From assembly GCA_964522485.1 (NCBI GenBank), contig CAZFUS010000031.1, forward strand, positions 1 to 25,466: a stretch of DNA of 25,466 nt. Direction: 5' to 3'. Positions 14,562 through 21,582 of this stretch are shown piece after piece. The notes under the pieces are model-generated. The model saw nothing but the letters and a program-made list of their open reading frames with translations, did no database searches and was not told the origin of the DNA. The position numbers were made by a program, and so were the translations under genes. Positions within the stretch are counted from its first letter, which is position 1; each line of letters starts with the position of its first letter. The DNA is from Methylohalomonas sp964522485 (GTDB lineage Bacteria; Pseudomonadota; Gammaproteobacteria; Methylohalomonadales; Methylohalomonadaceae).

Positions 14562-15188
14562 TTAATCACTGATTGTTGCTTTAATCTGGGGCCGGCGTCT
14601 CCAGACCAGCGTGCGGTTATTGGCCGGCATGGCATGGTCGGCCGCCAGTTCGAGCTGATGCGTGGCCGCCAGCTGTTCAAGATCGACCAGATCGCGTATG
14701 CCCATGCCGGCGTCAGCCGCCCTGAGCTGCCGGTCGAAAGCTGCGTTGCTGTCACTGGTATGGCGGCCGTCGTACCGGAAAGGTCCATACAGACAGAAGT
14801 ACCCGTTGGCGGCGAGCAGCCGGGAAACGCCGGCGAACATGGCTTCAACCGCCGGCCAGTGCATGATGTGGGCGGTATTGGCGGAAAAGACACCGTCGGC
14901 ATGATCCAATGGCCACGGTTCTTCCCGCACATCCAGTTCGAGAGGTGCATGCACGTTGTCGAGCCCCGCCTCATCGATCCAGAGGCTGCAGCCCGGCAGA
15001 TACTCCGCCTGATCGCTGGGCTGCCAGGTCAGATGTGGCAATTGAGCGGCGAAATAGACAACATGCTGGCCGGTACCGGTGCCGATCTCGAGAATCATGG
15101 CCGGCTCGATGAATACCTGCCGCAGTACAGTCAGGATCGGCTGCTTGTTGTTCTCACAGGCCTGGGAAAAGGGCTTCCGTACCGACAT
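14562..15188 (-). CDS. SAM-dependent methyltransferase, DUF938 family
   Basis: This 208-residue class I methyltransferase matches the DUF938 family. The AdoMet-binding glycine motif is ILEIGTGTGQHVVYFA near residue 32. It is followed by WQPSD, then GVFSANTAHIMHW, which carries the conserved NT..H of the family, and then the YGPFRYDGRHTSDSN block. Members are conserved in proteobacteria and some eukaryotes, but the substrate is not established to my knowledge. It starts 29 bases after the YkuD_2 L,D-transpeptidase gene on the same strand, consistent with co-transcription. Confidence 0.92.
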   Translation of the reverse strand: MSVRKPFSQACENNKQPILTVLRQVFIEPAMILEIGTGTGQHVVYFAAQLPHLTWQPSDQAEYLPGCSLWIDEAGLDNVHAPLELDVREEPWPLDHADGVFSANTAHIMHWPAVEAMFAGVSRLLAANGYFCLYGPFRYDGRHTSDSNAAFDRQLRAADAGMGIRDLVDLEQLAATHQLELAADHAMPANNRTLVWRRRPQIKATISD

Positions 15189-15217
15189 GATGAAGGCCCG
15201 GACACGCCGGCGACGCG

Positions 15218-15823
15218 TCAGCGGGCAGCGTAGATAAGGGCGCCGCCTTTCAGCTTCTCGACGATTTCATCACGATCGGAAGGGGCGAAGACCAGGCAGC
15301 CGTGGCTGCGTCCCGGTTTGCCGTAGGTATCGATAAAATGCTGTTCCATATAATGATTGGCATGGATCACGATGTTGCGTTCGTAGGCACCGTGATTGGT
15401 CTTCGACAGTCCCTCCAGCCGCAGCGACAAACCATGATACTGCTGCTCGCTGATATAGGTCTCACCGGTTAGAAAGAATCCGACCGAACTCATGTGACTC
15501 CCTTCCCGGTTCCCGAAAAAATCCGCATAGCCGTCATGATTCGGATCCGAACCCTGTCCGTGGGAGACACGGTAAGCGGCGACGACTTGTCGCTGGTCGG
15601 GATCAATCAGATAGAAGCGCGGTTCCCAGGAAGGCTGGCGGTAATTGACCAGCGCCACATAACGACTGTTGCCCAGGGAGTCTTTTTCCTGCTCATACTG
15701 CATCAACAGGGGTTGCAACAATTCGTCCGGCAGCGTTTGTCCGGCACGATCGGTGTCCGCGGCGGCGACCCAGCCAGCCACGAATATCAGCATAAAGACA
15801 CCAATCGTCCGAATCCGATGCAT
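15218..15823 (-). CDS. exported murein L,D-transpeptidase catalytic domain protein (YkuD_2 type)
   Basis: This is a 201-residue secreted protein. A signal peptide (MHRIRTIGVFMLIFVAGWVA, then ADTD) precedes a YkuD_2-type domain. The catalytic region is visible as NIVIHANHYMEQHF and then GRSHGCLVFAPSD, where the His and Cys form the active site. YVALVNYRQPSWEPRFYLID is the typical opening strand of this family, and GQGSDPNHDGYADFFGN is a conserved loop. The role is probably peptidoglycan cross-link formation or editing in the periplasm. The start is set at ATG 15821-15823, preceded by a GGGGAG ribosome binding site about 5 bases upstream. It is the first gene of its run and is unrelated in sequence to the cytoplasmic-looking YkuD protein at 1849. 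Confidence 0.92.
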   Translation of the reverse strand: MHRIRTIGVFMLIFVAGWVAAADTDRAGQTLPDELLQPLLMQYEQEKDSLGNSRYVALVNYRQPSWEPRFYLIDPDQRQVVAAYRVSHGQGSDPNHDGYADFFGNREGSHMSSVGFFLTGETYISEQQYHGLSLRLEGLSKTNHGAYERNIVIHANHYMEQHFIDTYGKPGRSHGCLVFAPSDRDEIVEKLKGGALIYAAR

Positions 15824-15875
15824 GTAGTCTCCCCTATCCGCCGGCTTCAAGAAAATTGCCCCGATTTAATAAACG

Positions 15876-15912
15876 ATCCTGTCGGCGGCCGCAAGACCAC
15901 CGGCCACAGGAT
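15876..15912. repeat. stem-loop upstream of the L,D-transpeptidase gene
   Basis: ATCCTGT (15876-15882) pairs with ACAGGAT (15906-15912). An inner GGCCG/CGGCC stem follows, with a 4-base bulge (CGGC) on the left arm. It lies about 53 bases upstream of the L,D-transpeptidase start. It may be a 5'-leader structure or the terminator of a lost plus-strand gene. Confidence 0.45.
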
Positions 15913-16187
15913 TAAAGCATAGTGCAGAAACTTGTATTAAGTGAGTGGCCCAGTGCTCAAAACCCGGACGATCCACACACCTTCAGCCCGGTTATAGGGG
16001 CCCTCCCGTTCACCCGCCAGCTGGATCCGTATCAATAGTCATTCCACCTGCCTGTCGTTCCTGTTCCGGATATATTCGCTTTATCCAAGCCTTACCGGGT
16101 GTCAAGCAGATAAAAGCGAAGCATATTGCCTAGTATCGTCAAGCTTAGCCCGTGAACTACGACCCTGCAAAATCATCTTAAATCTGC

Positions 16188-16205
16188 AATAGCGGTAATA
16201 GCGGT
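16188..16205. repeat. 9-bp direct tandem repeat
   Basis: AATAGCGGT occurs twice in tandem (16188-16196 and 16197-16205) about 165 bases upstream of the DUF6655-type lipoprotein gene. It could be a pair of binding half-sites or a slippage product. Confidence 0.4.
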
Positions 16206-16241
16206 CATACACCTTTCTGTCATTCAGAACCGGAGCGGGCC

Positions 16242-16300
16242 GGTCATTGATTGACCTGACTGTCAGATCCAGTCCCGCTCACTCAAGGACTGATAGTCAG
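16242..16300. promoter_or_regulatory. cluster of palindromes, candidate operator region
   Basis: Three perfect inverted repeats lie here: GGTCA-TTGAT-TGACC (16242-16256), CTGAC-T-GTCAG (16256-16266) and CTGA-TAG-TCAG (16290-16300). The last two are 9/11 identical 11-mers with centres about 34 bases apart (roughly three helical turns). They lie 70-130 bases upstream of the lipoprotein start at 16369, a usual position for regulator binding. No regulator is assigned. Confidence 0.35.
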
Positions 16301-16368
16301 CCCGCGAACGACAACGAGCAACACATTAATAACGCGCTTATTCTGTAAATGCCATGAATATCGAATGA

Positions 16369-17046
16369 ATGTTGTACTCAAACCGTTATAGAAACCCGGG
16401 GACAAAACAACAATATGGGTCCCCTCTATCCCGATGGATCGCCGCTGTTCTGATACCAGTCTGCCTCGCCAGCTGCACCAGTACGCGACAAACCCTGCCA
16501 TCGCGCACCGCCACTGAAGAACTCCTGGTGTCCGGCGCAGCCGATCGGGCGGCTAAGCAGCTCGAGCTGGACCTGCCCGCCCAGAGCAGGATACTGCTCA
16601 AGGCCTCGGGCTTCGACAAGGATTCCGATTACAGGTACACACTGGGCGCCATCAAGGAAGCATTGCTGAAACAGGATTACCATCTGGTGACGGAAGCATC
16701 CGAGGCGGAAGTTGTAGTGGAAGTCCGCTCTGGCGCACTGTCCATCGATGAGAATGAAACCCTGCTCGGGATACCCAGCTTCCAGGTTCCCCTTCCTCTC
16801 ACCGGCACCCCCGAGATCCCTGAGGTTGCCCTGTTCAAGCGGGATCAACAGCAGGGCATTGCCAAGCTGGCGGTAACGGCCTATAACGCCGACGATGGTT
16901 CTTTCATTGCATCAACCTCACCGGAGTTCGGCTTTTCTCACGAAACACGCTGGACGCTGCTGATATTTCTCAACTGGACTACAAGCGACCTCATCCCCGA
17001 AAACGAACGCGATGACGGCGATCTGGAATTGCTGCCTGCTATCTGA
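16369..17046 (+). CDS. DUF6655-type lipoprotein
   Basis: This is a 225-residue protein with a lipoprotein signal ending in LASC at about residues 33-36 (WIAAVLIPVCLASC), so the mature part should be anchored in the envelope. The body contains the ATEELLVSGAADRAAK and GSFIASTSPEFGFSHETRWT segments typical of a family of proteobacterial lipoproteins of unknown function. I place it in DUF6655 from memory, with moderate confidence. The ATG at 16369 has no strong Shine-Dalgarno. It stands alone on the plus strand, converging on the alpha/beta hydrolase gene 22 bases away. Confidence 0.75.
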   Translation: MLYSNRYRNPGTKQQYGSPLSRWIAAVLIPVCLASCTSTRQTLPSRTATEELLVSGAADRAAKQLELDLPAQSRILLKASGFDKDSDYRYTLGAIKEALLKQDYHLVTEASEAEVVVEVRSGALSIDENETLLGIPSFQVPLPLTGTPEIPEVALFKRDQQQGIAKLAVTAYNADDGSFIASTSPEFGFSHETRWTLLIFLNWTTSDLIPENERDDGDLELLPAI

Positions 17047-17056
17047 TGATTCAGTA

Positions 17057-17070
17057 GACGCTTTAGCGTC
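17057..17070. terminator. small hairpin between convergent genes
   Basis: GACGC-TTTA-GCGTC forms a perfect 5-bp stem with a 4-base loop, 11 bases after the lipoprotein stop. It overlaps the last codon of the convergent hydrolase gene and is followed by a pyrimidine-rich stretch on the plus strand. It could serve both genes. Confidence 0.4.
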
Positions 17071-17914
17071 AGTCCGCCTCTTTCCCTGCCAGAAATGATT
17101 TAATGAGCTCAAGGCGTGCCCGATACACGCCGATATCCGAATCCATAAACGGATGCGCGTACTCTGCTCGTGTTTCTATTGAAGCACCCCGCGCTTTGCC
17201 AAGGTCGAGGAGTTCCTGCGAATCCTCACGTGGAACGACTCTGTCCTGTCCTCCGGAGATCAACAGAAACCGCGCGCCGTCTTCCGGAAAATTCACTACC
17301 GGATCGTAGGACTCAGGACATCCATAGGGAGAAACCCGGCTTGGTGTCGAATCAATAACAACGCGATCAAAATTAACCCCCGCCCCGGCAACATTCAACA
17401 AAACGATACCGCCGAAAGAGATGCCGTATAAGGAAACCTCCCCTTCCGACGTAATACTGAACCGATCGAAAAGCTCTTTATAGTCACTCACAATCGCCTT
17501 GAGTCTGCGCTTTCCTTCGGAATTCCCGTACCCGCGATAATCGAAGATGTATATCTCGATACCTGCACGGGAAAAGGTGCTCAGATCATCAAGCAGTTGA
17601 TCCGCCAGCATTGCATTACCCTGGGCCACCAGCACGGTACTTATGACTGCGCCTTCGGCGGCGGTGCTTTTCAGTCTGTAGCCTTTCAGAAGTCGACCGT
17701 CTCTGGTCTCGTGAGTTATCGGCTCGGCGTTTGGTATGCGGCCGGCGGATTCCGGATCCGGCTTTCCGGCGGCGCTGCTCCAGAGCCAGAAGGCAAGCGG
17801 TTCCCGCACCGGACCGCAGACGGCCTCTTCAGGATTATCCGTGTTGTCCGCCGCAGCACTCGTGCTGATCATACCCAGTGTCATCATTGCCAGTACCAGA
17901 GGACCCATCTGCAT
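17069..17914 (-). CDS. exported alpha/beta hydrolase
   Basis: This is a serine hydrolase of about 281 residues with the alpha/beta fold. The nucleophile elbow is GISFGG, preceded by the oxyanion-type FDYRGYGNSEG stretch. The acid is probably the Asp in LLISGGQDRVVP and the base the His in EYAHPFMDSD. The start at ATG 17912-17914 gives a signal peptide (MQMGPLVLAMMTLGMISTSAAA). A longer form to 17995 would add another hydrophobic stretch. Cys residues near the mature N-terminus (AVCGP) and in SPYGCPES could form a disulfide, consistent with export. The nearby dipeptide epimerase starts upstream on the same strand and ends 101 bases before this start. The substrate is unknown. Confidence 0.85.
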   Translation of the reverse strand: MQMGPLVLAMMTLGMISTSAAADNTDNPEEAVCGPVREPLAFWLWSSAAGKPDPESAGRIPNAEPITHETRDGRLLKGYRLKSTAAEGAVISTVLVAQGNAMLADQLLDDLSTFSRAGIEIYIFDYRGYGNSEGKRRLKAIVSDYKELFDRFSITSEGEVSLYGISFGGIVLLNVAGAGVNFDRVVIDSTPSRVSPYGCPESYDPVVNFPEDGARFLLISGGQDRVVPREDSQELLDLGKARGASIETRAEYAHPFMDSDIGVYRARLELIKSFLAGKEAD

Positions 17915-18014
17915 ACAATTCCATGCCAGTACAAAGATACTGCCAACATGGCTGACAAAGAGAAGCATGCAATTAAAAATCCAGTTATGGCTCATTCATG
18001 GTCATGAGCGTGTA

Positions 18015-19127
18015 TTACGCAAGTCGTACACCGTGGCCACCGCTGATGTTGTCCAGCTTTAATATTGCGCCATGTTGTGCAAATCCGCCGATAAAAGGAT
18101 GCGCCTTGATAAACATCGGCGTATCCAGATCCACCAGCTGAAAACCACCCAGACCAGCCGCCAGACTGGCGGAGAAACTCATCGCCAGAACACTTTCCAC
18201 CATGCCGCCGATCATCAGATTCAGGCCGTGCGCGCGCGCCAGTTCCCACATGCGCAACGCTCCCACCACACCGGATTTCATGACCTTGATATTAATACCG
18301 TCGGCAAGCCCTTGCCTCGCTATGCGTACGACATCATCCGCATGACGGGCTGATTCGTCCGCGAATACTGGCACATCTGACACGTGTCTGATCTCGCCCA
18401 TACCGGACCAGTCGTCGCGGCTGACAGGCTGTTCAAATGCCTCGAGTCTGATCCCGGCGTTGCGCATGTGTTCCAGAAACTCAATCGCCGCTGACACACT
18501 ATAGCCACCATTTGCATCAACCAGCAGTCCGGCGTCCGGGACTGTCTGCCTGATGGCCACTACCCTCTCGGCATCTTCCACCGGTGTTAAGGCGCCGATT
18601 TTTACCTTGATGGTCGAAATGCCATGTTGCCGAATGTTCCGGGCCGCGACCACGGCCTGCTTTGCATCACCCGCCGTCACTGTCATATCCGTACGCAGCT
18701 CAGTCTGCTGGCCACCGAAAAATTTCCACAGCGGCATGCCGTAGTGACGAGTCAGTGCATCCAGCATTGCCATCTCCAGACCACACAGGGCCGCTGGCGA
18801 AAGATTATCCTTTTCAGATAGCTGCTGACTGACTTGTCGCCATCGGGCTGCGTCAGATCCGGTGATGACAGAGCGAATTTTATCGACACAGACCAGCACG
18901 GATGCCTGGGTATCACCATCCACCTGCGGATAAGGCGCCGACTCGCCCAGACCCACAATGCCACTGGCAAGTTCTATTCGAATCAATACGTTCCGGGCGA
19001 TTGCCACACTGCCGCTGGCGATGGCGAAAGGTTCCCGTAAAGGCAGATCCAGAGGCTCCGCGGAAACTACGACAATTGCTGTATCCAGGCAGGTCAAAAT
19101 ATCCACTCCAGGCATATCTGAAAGCAA
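18015..19127 (-). CDS. dipeptide epimerase-like enolase-superfamily enzyme
   Basis: This 370-residue protein has the muconate-lactonizing/L-Ala-D/L-Glu epimerase architecture. The catalytic lysine pair is K174/K176 (IKVKIG). Metal ligands are D204 (VDANGG), E232 (FEQP) and D257 (ADES). The second catalytic lysine lies in INIKVMKSGVV (K281/K284), and the C-terminal LVDLDTP matches the dipeptide-epimerase motif. Such enzymes epimerise dipeptides, often L-Ala-D-Glu from peptidoglycan recycling. Substrate specificity cannot be read from these motifs, so muconate-type chemistry or another dipeptide remains possible. The exported alpha/beta hydrolase follows on the same strand. LysR lies upstream, separated by a hairpin and a REP-like repeat, so the gene probably has its own promoter. 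Confidence 0.88.
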   Translation of the reverse strand: MLSDMPGVDILTCLDTAIVVVSAEPLDLPLREPFAIASGSVAIARNVLIRIELASGIVGLGESAPYPQVDGDTQASVLVCVDKIRSVITGSDAARWRQVSQQLSEKDNLSPAALCGLEMAMLDALTRHYGMPLWKFFGGQQTELRTDMTVTAGDAKQAVVAARNIRQHGISTIKVKIGALTPVEDAERVVAIRQTVPDAGLLVDANGGYSVSAAIEFLEHMRNAGIRLEAFEQPVSRDDWSGMGEIRHVSDVPVFADESARHADDVVRIARQGLADGINIKVMKSGVVGALRMWELARAHGLNLMIGGMVESVLAMSFSASLAAGLGGFQLVDLDTPMFIKAHPFIGGFAQHGAILKLDNISGGHGVRLA

Positions 19128-19198
19128 TAGAGTCAGGAATTACCCGATTTCCGTCTTCACCACCAGTTGTCAGGCTTCCGGGAAAACAAGGTTGCAAT

Positions 19199-19228
19199 TG
19201 GCACACACTGGATTAAGTCAGTGTGCCA
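19199..19228 (-). terminator. hairpin between LysR and epimerase genes
   Basis: TGGCACACACTG (19199-19210) pairs with CAGTGTGCCA (19219-19228) apart from a 2-base bulge, with an 8-base loop. It lies downstream of lysR and upstream of the epimerase start at 19127. There is no long T-run. A factor-independent terminator for lysR is possible but not certain. Confidence 0.45.
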
Positions 19229-19234
19229 CGATTT

Positions 19235-19307
19235 GCGTCATTACCGCGAAAGCGGAATCCAGTCAGGCAATACGCATAATGGATGCCGGTTCACGCCCGG
19301 CAGGACG
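19235..19307. repeat. REP-like interspersed repeat, degenerate copy
   Basis: The left arm reads GCGTCATTACCGCGAAAGCG and continues into GAATCCAG. The right arm reads TGGATGCCGG and ends in CCCGGCAGGACG, which is approximately the inverted complement. Both resemble the widespread proteobacterial repeat GTCATTCCCGCGAAAGCGGG with its inverted partner. The internal hairpin CCGC-GAAA-GCGG is intact. Some positions of the consensus are lost, so this looks like an old copy. It lies just downstream of the lysR stop. Confidence 0.55.
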
Positions 19308-19358
19308 AATAAACATTTATGCAGGGATCCACAGGTAATCAATCATACCTGCCGGCAC

Positions 19359-20267
19359 CTAAAATTGATCCCAGTATGGTTGCGGACCAAAGCGTTGTAA
19401 AAAGAAATCAATAAAGGCACGCACTTTCGGAGATAAGTATCTGCGCTCGGGATAGACTGCATAGACCGAGGTCTCGGCTATATGGTAATCAGTCAACACC
19501 GTCTGTAGCCGGCCCTCACGAATAAGATCGCCGACGTAGAATGTCGGGCTCAACATGATCCCCAGGCCGTTGAGTACGGCTTCACGTTCCGCAAGTCCGC
19601 TGTTGTGGCGCAGGTTGCCGCGGACGGGGACGGCAATATCCCTGCCATCGGGTGCACTAAACCGCCACATGTGGGGCGAGCGCGAATAAGTATAAATAGT
19701 ACAATTGTGTTCCCGCAGATCTTCAGGCGTTTGCGGGATACCGTGGCGTTTTAAATAACTTTCGGCCGCACAGAGTACAAACCGGCTGGGCGCCAGATTG
19801 CGCGCGACCAGGGTGGAATCCTTCAGCCTGGTAATACGGATCGCCAGGTCAAATCCCTCTTCCACCACATCAACAAAACGATCATCCATTTTCATATCGA
19901 CCGTAAGGTCGGGGTGACGCGTCAGGAAGTCAGGCAATGCGGGAGAAATATGCAGGATACCGAATGACATGGGGACACTGACTTTAAGTACCCCGCGCGG
20001 TTTGGTCTGAAGCTGACCGATCTCCTGTTCGGCCTCGTCAATCTGACTGAGTGCTCTATAGCTACCCTCGTAGAGGGTCGCCCCGGCCTCGGTAAGACTC
20101 AGGCGGCGCGTCGTCCGGTTCAGCAGACGTGCTCCCAGACGTTCTTCAAGGCGTTTGACGTATTTACTGATAACCGCCCGTGAGAACCCCAGCTGCTCGG
20201 CCGTCTTCGTGAAACTGCCGTTATCCACGACGCGCACGAAAACCGCGATGTCCGTCAGATTCTCCAT
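19359..20267 (-). CDS. LysR-family transcriptional regulator
   Basis: This is a 302-residue LysR regulator. The N-terminal winged helix-turn-helix spans about residues 3-60 (FTKTAEQLGFSRAVISKYVK, then RLLNRTTRRLSLTEAG). The periplasmic-binding-protein-like effector domain starts near residue 90 (GVLKVSVPMSFG). The CrgA/QseD-type pattern (DLAIRITRLKDSTLVAR) is present. It is divergent from the rhodanese gene across 161 bases. A perfect GTTCAT/ATGAAC palindrome lies 14 bases upstream of its start. It may autoregulate and control the rhodanese-cupin-dehydrogenase set, following the usual LysR logic. The effector is unknown. Confidence 0.95.
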   Translation of the reverse strand: MENLTDIAVFVRVVDNGSFTKTAEQLGFSRAVISKYVKRLEERLGARLLNRTTRRLSLTEAGATLYEGSYRALSQIDEAEQEIGQLQTKPRGVLKVSVPMSFGILHISPALPDFLTRHPDLTVDMKMDDRFVDVVEEGFDLAIRITRLKDSTLVARNLAPSRFVLCAAESYLKRHGIPQTPEDLREHNCTIYTYSRSPHMWRFSAPDGRDIAVPVRGNLRHNSGLAEREAVLNGLGIMLSPTFYVGDLIREGRLQTVLTDYHIAETSVYAVYPERRYLSPKVRAFIDFFLQRFGPQPYWDQF

Positions 20268-20280
20268 GCCACCCAGATTA

Positions 20281-20296
20281 GTTCATATTCATGAAC
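20281..20296. promoter_or_regulatory. palindromic candidate LysR binding site
   Basis: GTTCAT-ATTC-ATGAAC is a perfect 6-bp inverted repeat with a 4-base spacer in the divergent lysR/rhodanese intergenic region. It contains the T-N11-A pattern (TTCATATTCATGAA) expected of LysR sites. It is centred about 21 bases upstream of the lysR start, a position suited to autorepression. Confidence 0.45.
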
Positions 20297-20428
20297 AATA
20301 TTATCGCGATCGGGGGGATTATCAAGCCGGGGAAAGTACCTACCATTCAGTCTGTATCCGGGAGACGACAGGATTATCCCGGTCATGAAACCAGTTGATT
20401 TCCCACCTATCACGCATGGAGATTGAAC

Positions 20429-20821
20429 ATGAAAAATTACGATTTCGAACAGGCAAAAATCTTCTTTGAGGCGAAAACGGGTTTCACCACGGGGCTCCAC
20501 GAGGTGGACGGCATGATTGCAAATGCTGACCCGGCCGTCATCGTCGATGTGCGCCTGCCAGGCGACTACCGTAATGGACACATTCCCGGTGCCATTAACC
20601 TGCCCAATGGCCAGTGGCACAAAGCCACCGGTTTAAGCCGTGACAAGATCAACATTGTGTATTGCTACACGCAGACCTGCCACCTTGCCGCGCTGGCCGC
20701 CAGGGAGCTGGTCGCAATGGGTTATCCGGTGATGGAAATGGAAGGCGGCTTTGCCGGGTGGCAAGCGGCCGGTTATGCCATTGAGGGTGAAGCGTCTGTG
20801 CGCACCGCAAACGCCGGCTGA
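20429..20821 (+). CDS. rhodanese-like protein
   Basis: This is a 130-residue single-domain rhodanese. IVDVRLPGDYRNGHIPGAIN is the opening of the fold, and EMEGGFAGWQAAGY is the closing motif. The active-site loop is YCYTQTCHLAALA, in which the first Cys is the likely sulfur acceptor. The loop lacks the Arg common in thiosulfate sulfurtransferases and has a second Cys, so a different sulfur or redox role is possible. There is no signal peptide, so it acts in the cytoplasm. The ATG at 20429 has GGAG 7 bases upstream; the in-frame TTG at 20423 is unlikely. It is divergent from LysR, which probably controls it. Confidence 0.9.
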   Translation: MKNYDFEQAKIFFEAKTGFTTGLHEVDGMIANADPAVIVDVRLPGDYRNGHIPGAINLPNGQWHKATGLSRDKINIVYCYTQTCHLAALAARELVAMGYPVMEMEGGFAGWQAAGYAIEGEASVRTANAG

Positions 20822-20941
20822 GTGCCAATCAAATAACGGCAATGATCGGTCAGGCGGAAATTTGTCACTGCCTGACCGATCAACACAAGTCATTCATTAC
20901 TGCACAAACCCATAAATCCGGCATGGCCGGACGAGGTGAGT

Positions 20942-21466
20942 ATGAAAAAAGAAATTCGAAAGACTCTTTCAGCCAGACACTGTATCCGTATCCGGGATAC
21001 CCTGGCACTGGCAGCTGTAATGTCTCTGATCCTTCCCGTCCCCGGCGGCAGTCCCGTGCAAGCTTCGGATGATTCCGAAAATGTCAGGCATTTTTCTATC
21101 GAGGATCCGGAGAAGTGGTATCAGCATACTGATCGGCGCATATTTCTGGCCGATGTCCTTGATGCCTCAAACGGCGAAACAATGACCGTCGGCTTTGCCC
21201 GCTACGACAAGGGCGCGACCAATGAATGGATTGTTACGTATGACGAGGCATTGGTCGTGACCCGCGGTGCTTTCACGGTTCGCTACGACGGCGGATCGAA
21301 AACGGCCACGGCCGGAGAAGTCATATTCCTCAACAAGGGCACAAAAGTCACGTATGTAGGCGAACAGGATAATACGGAGGTTGTCTATATAACCTATCCA
21401 CATTGGTTCAAGGCACAAAGCAATTCGGAGCACGCCCACATGCTTGACAGCTTTCATCCTGAATAA
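20942..21466 (+). CDS. exported EutQ-like cupin protein
   Basis: This 174-residue protein has an N-terminal signal peptide (LALAAVMSLILPVPGGSPVQ, then AS) and a single cupin barrel resembling the EutQ/ethanolamine-type cupins (GATNEWIVTYDEALVVTRGA, then AGEVIFLNKGT). The classic histidine metal ligands of the first cupin motif are absent, so it may not bind metal in the usual way. Catalysis is therefore doubtful, and ligand binding is an alternative. The ATG at 20942 has a GAGGTGAG ribosome binding site just upstream. It lies 120 bases after the rhodanese gene and 116 bases before the dehydrogenase gene, all on the plus strand. Confidence 0.8.
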   Translation: MKKEIRKTLSARHCIRIRDTLALAAVMSLILPVPGGSPVQASDDSENVRHFSIEDPEKWYQHTDRRIFLADVLDASNGETMTVGFARYDKGATNEWIVTYDEALVVTRGAFTVRYDGGSKTATAGEVIFLNKGTKVTYVGEQDNTEVVYITYPHWFKAQSNSEHAHMLDSFHPE

Positions 21467-21582
21467 CAGGGTCAAGAGGGTATACAACCGCAGCCGGGAC
21501 CCAAGTAACGCTTAATGCCCTGTGGCCCAGATTTAATCAAGCCTATCCCGGTTTAGACGACATTCTTTTGAAAGGATTCTAC

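Larger units (their letters stand above)
15824..16368. other. 545-base gene-free intergenic region with palindromes
   Basis: No convincing coding frame was found on either strand between the divergent L,D-transpeptidase and DUF6655-type lipoprotein genes. The region holds a stem-loop (15876-15912), a 9-bp tandem repeat (16188-16205), and a cluster of short perfect palindromes (16242-16300). It must contain promoters for both genes. I could not identify a convincing -35/-10 pair by eye. Confidence 0.6.

Noticed and set aside
16283..16501. minus-strand frame overlapping the lipoprotein start
   Set aside because: It has no ribosome binding site, overlaps the lipobox-coding region of a supported gene, and shows no family features.
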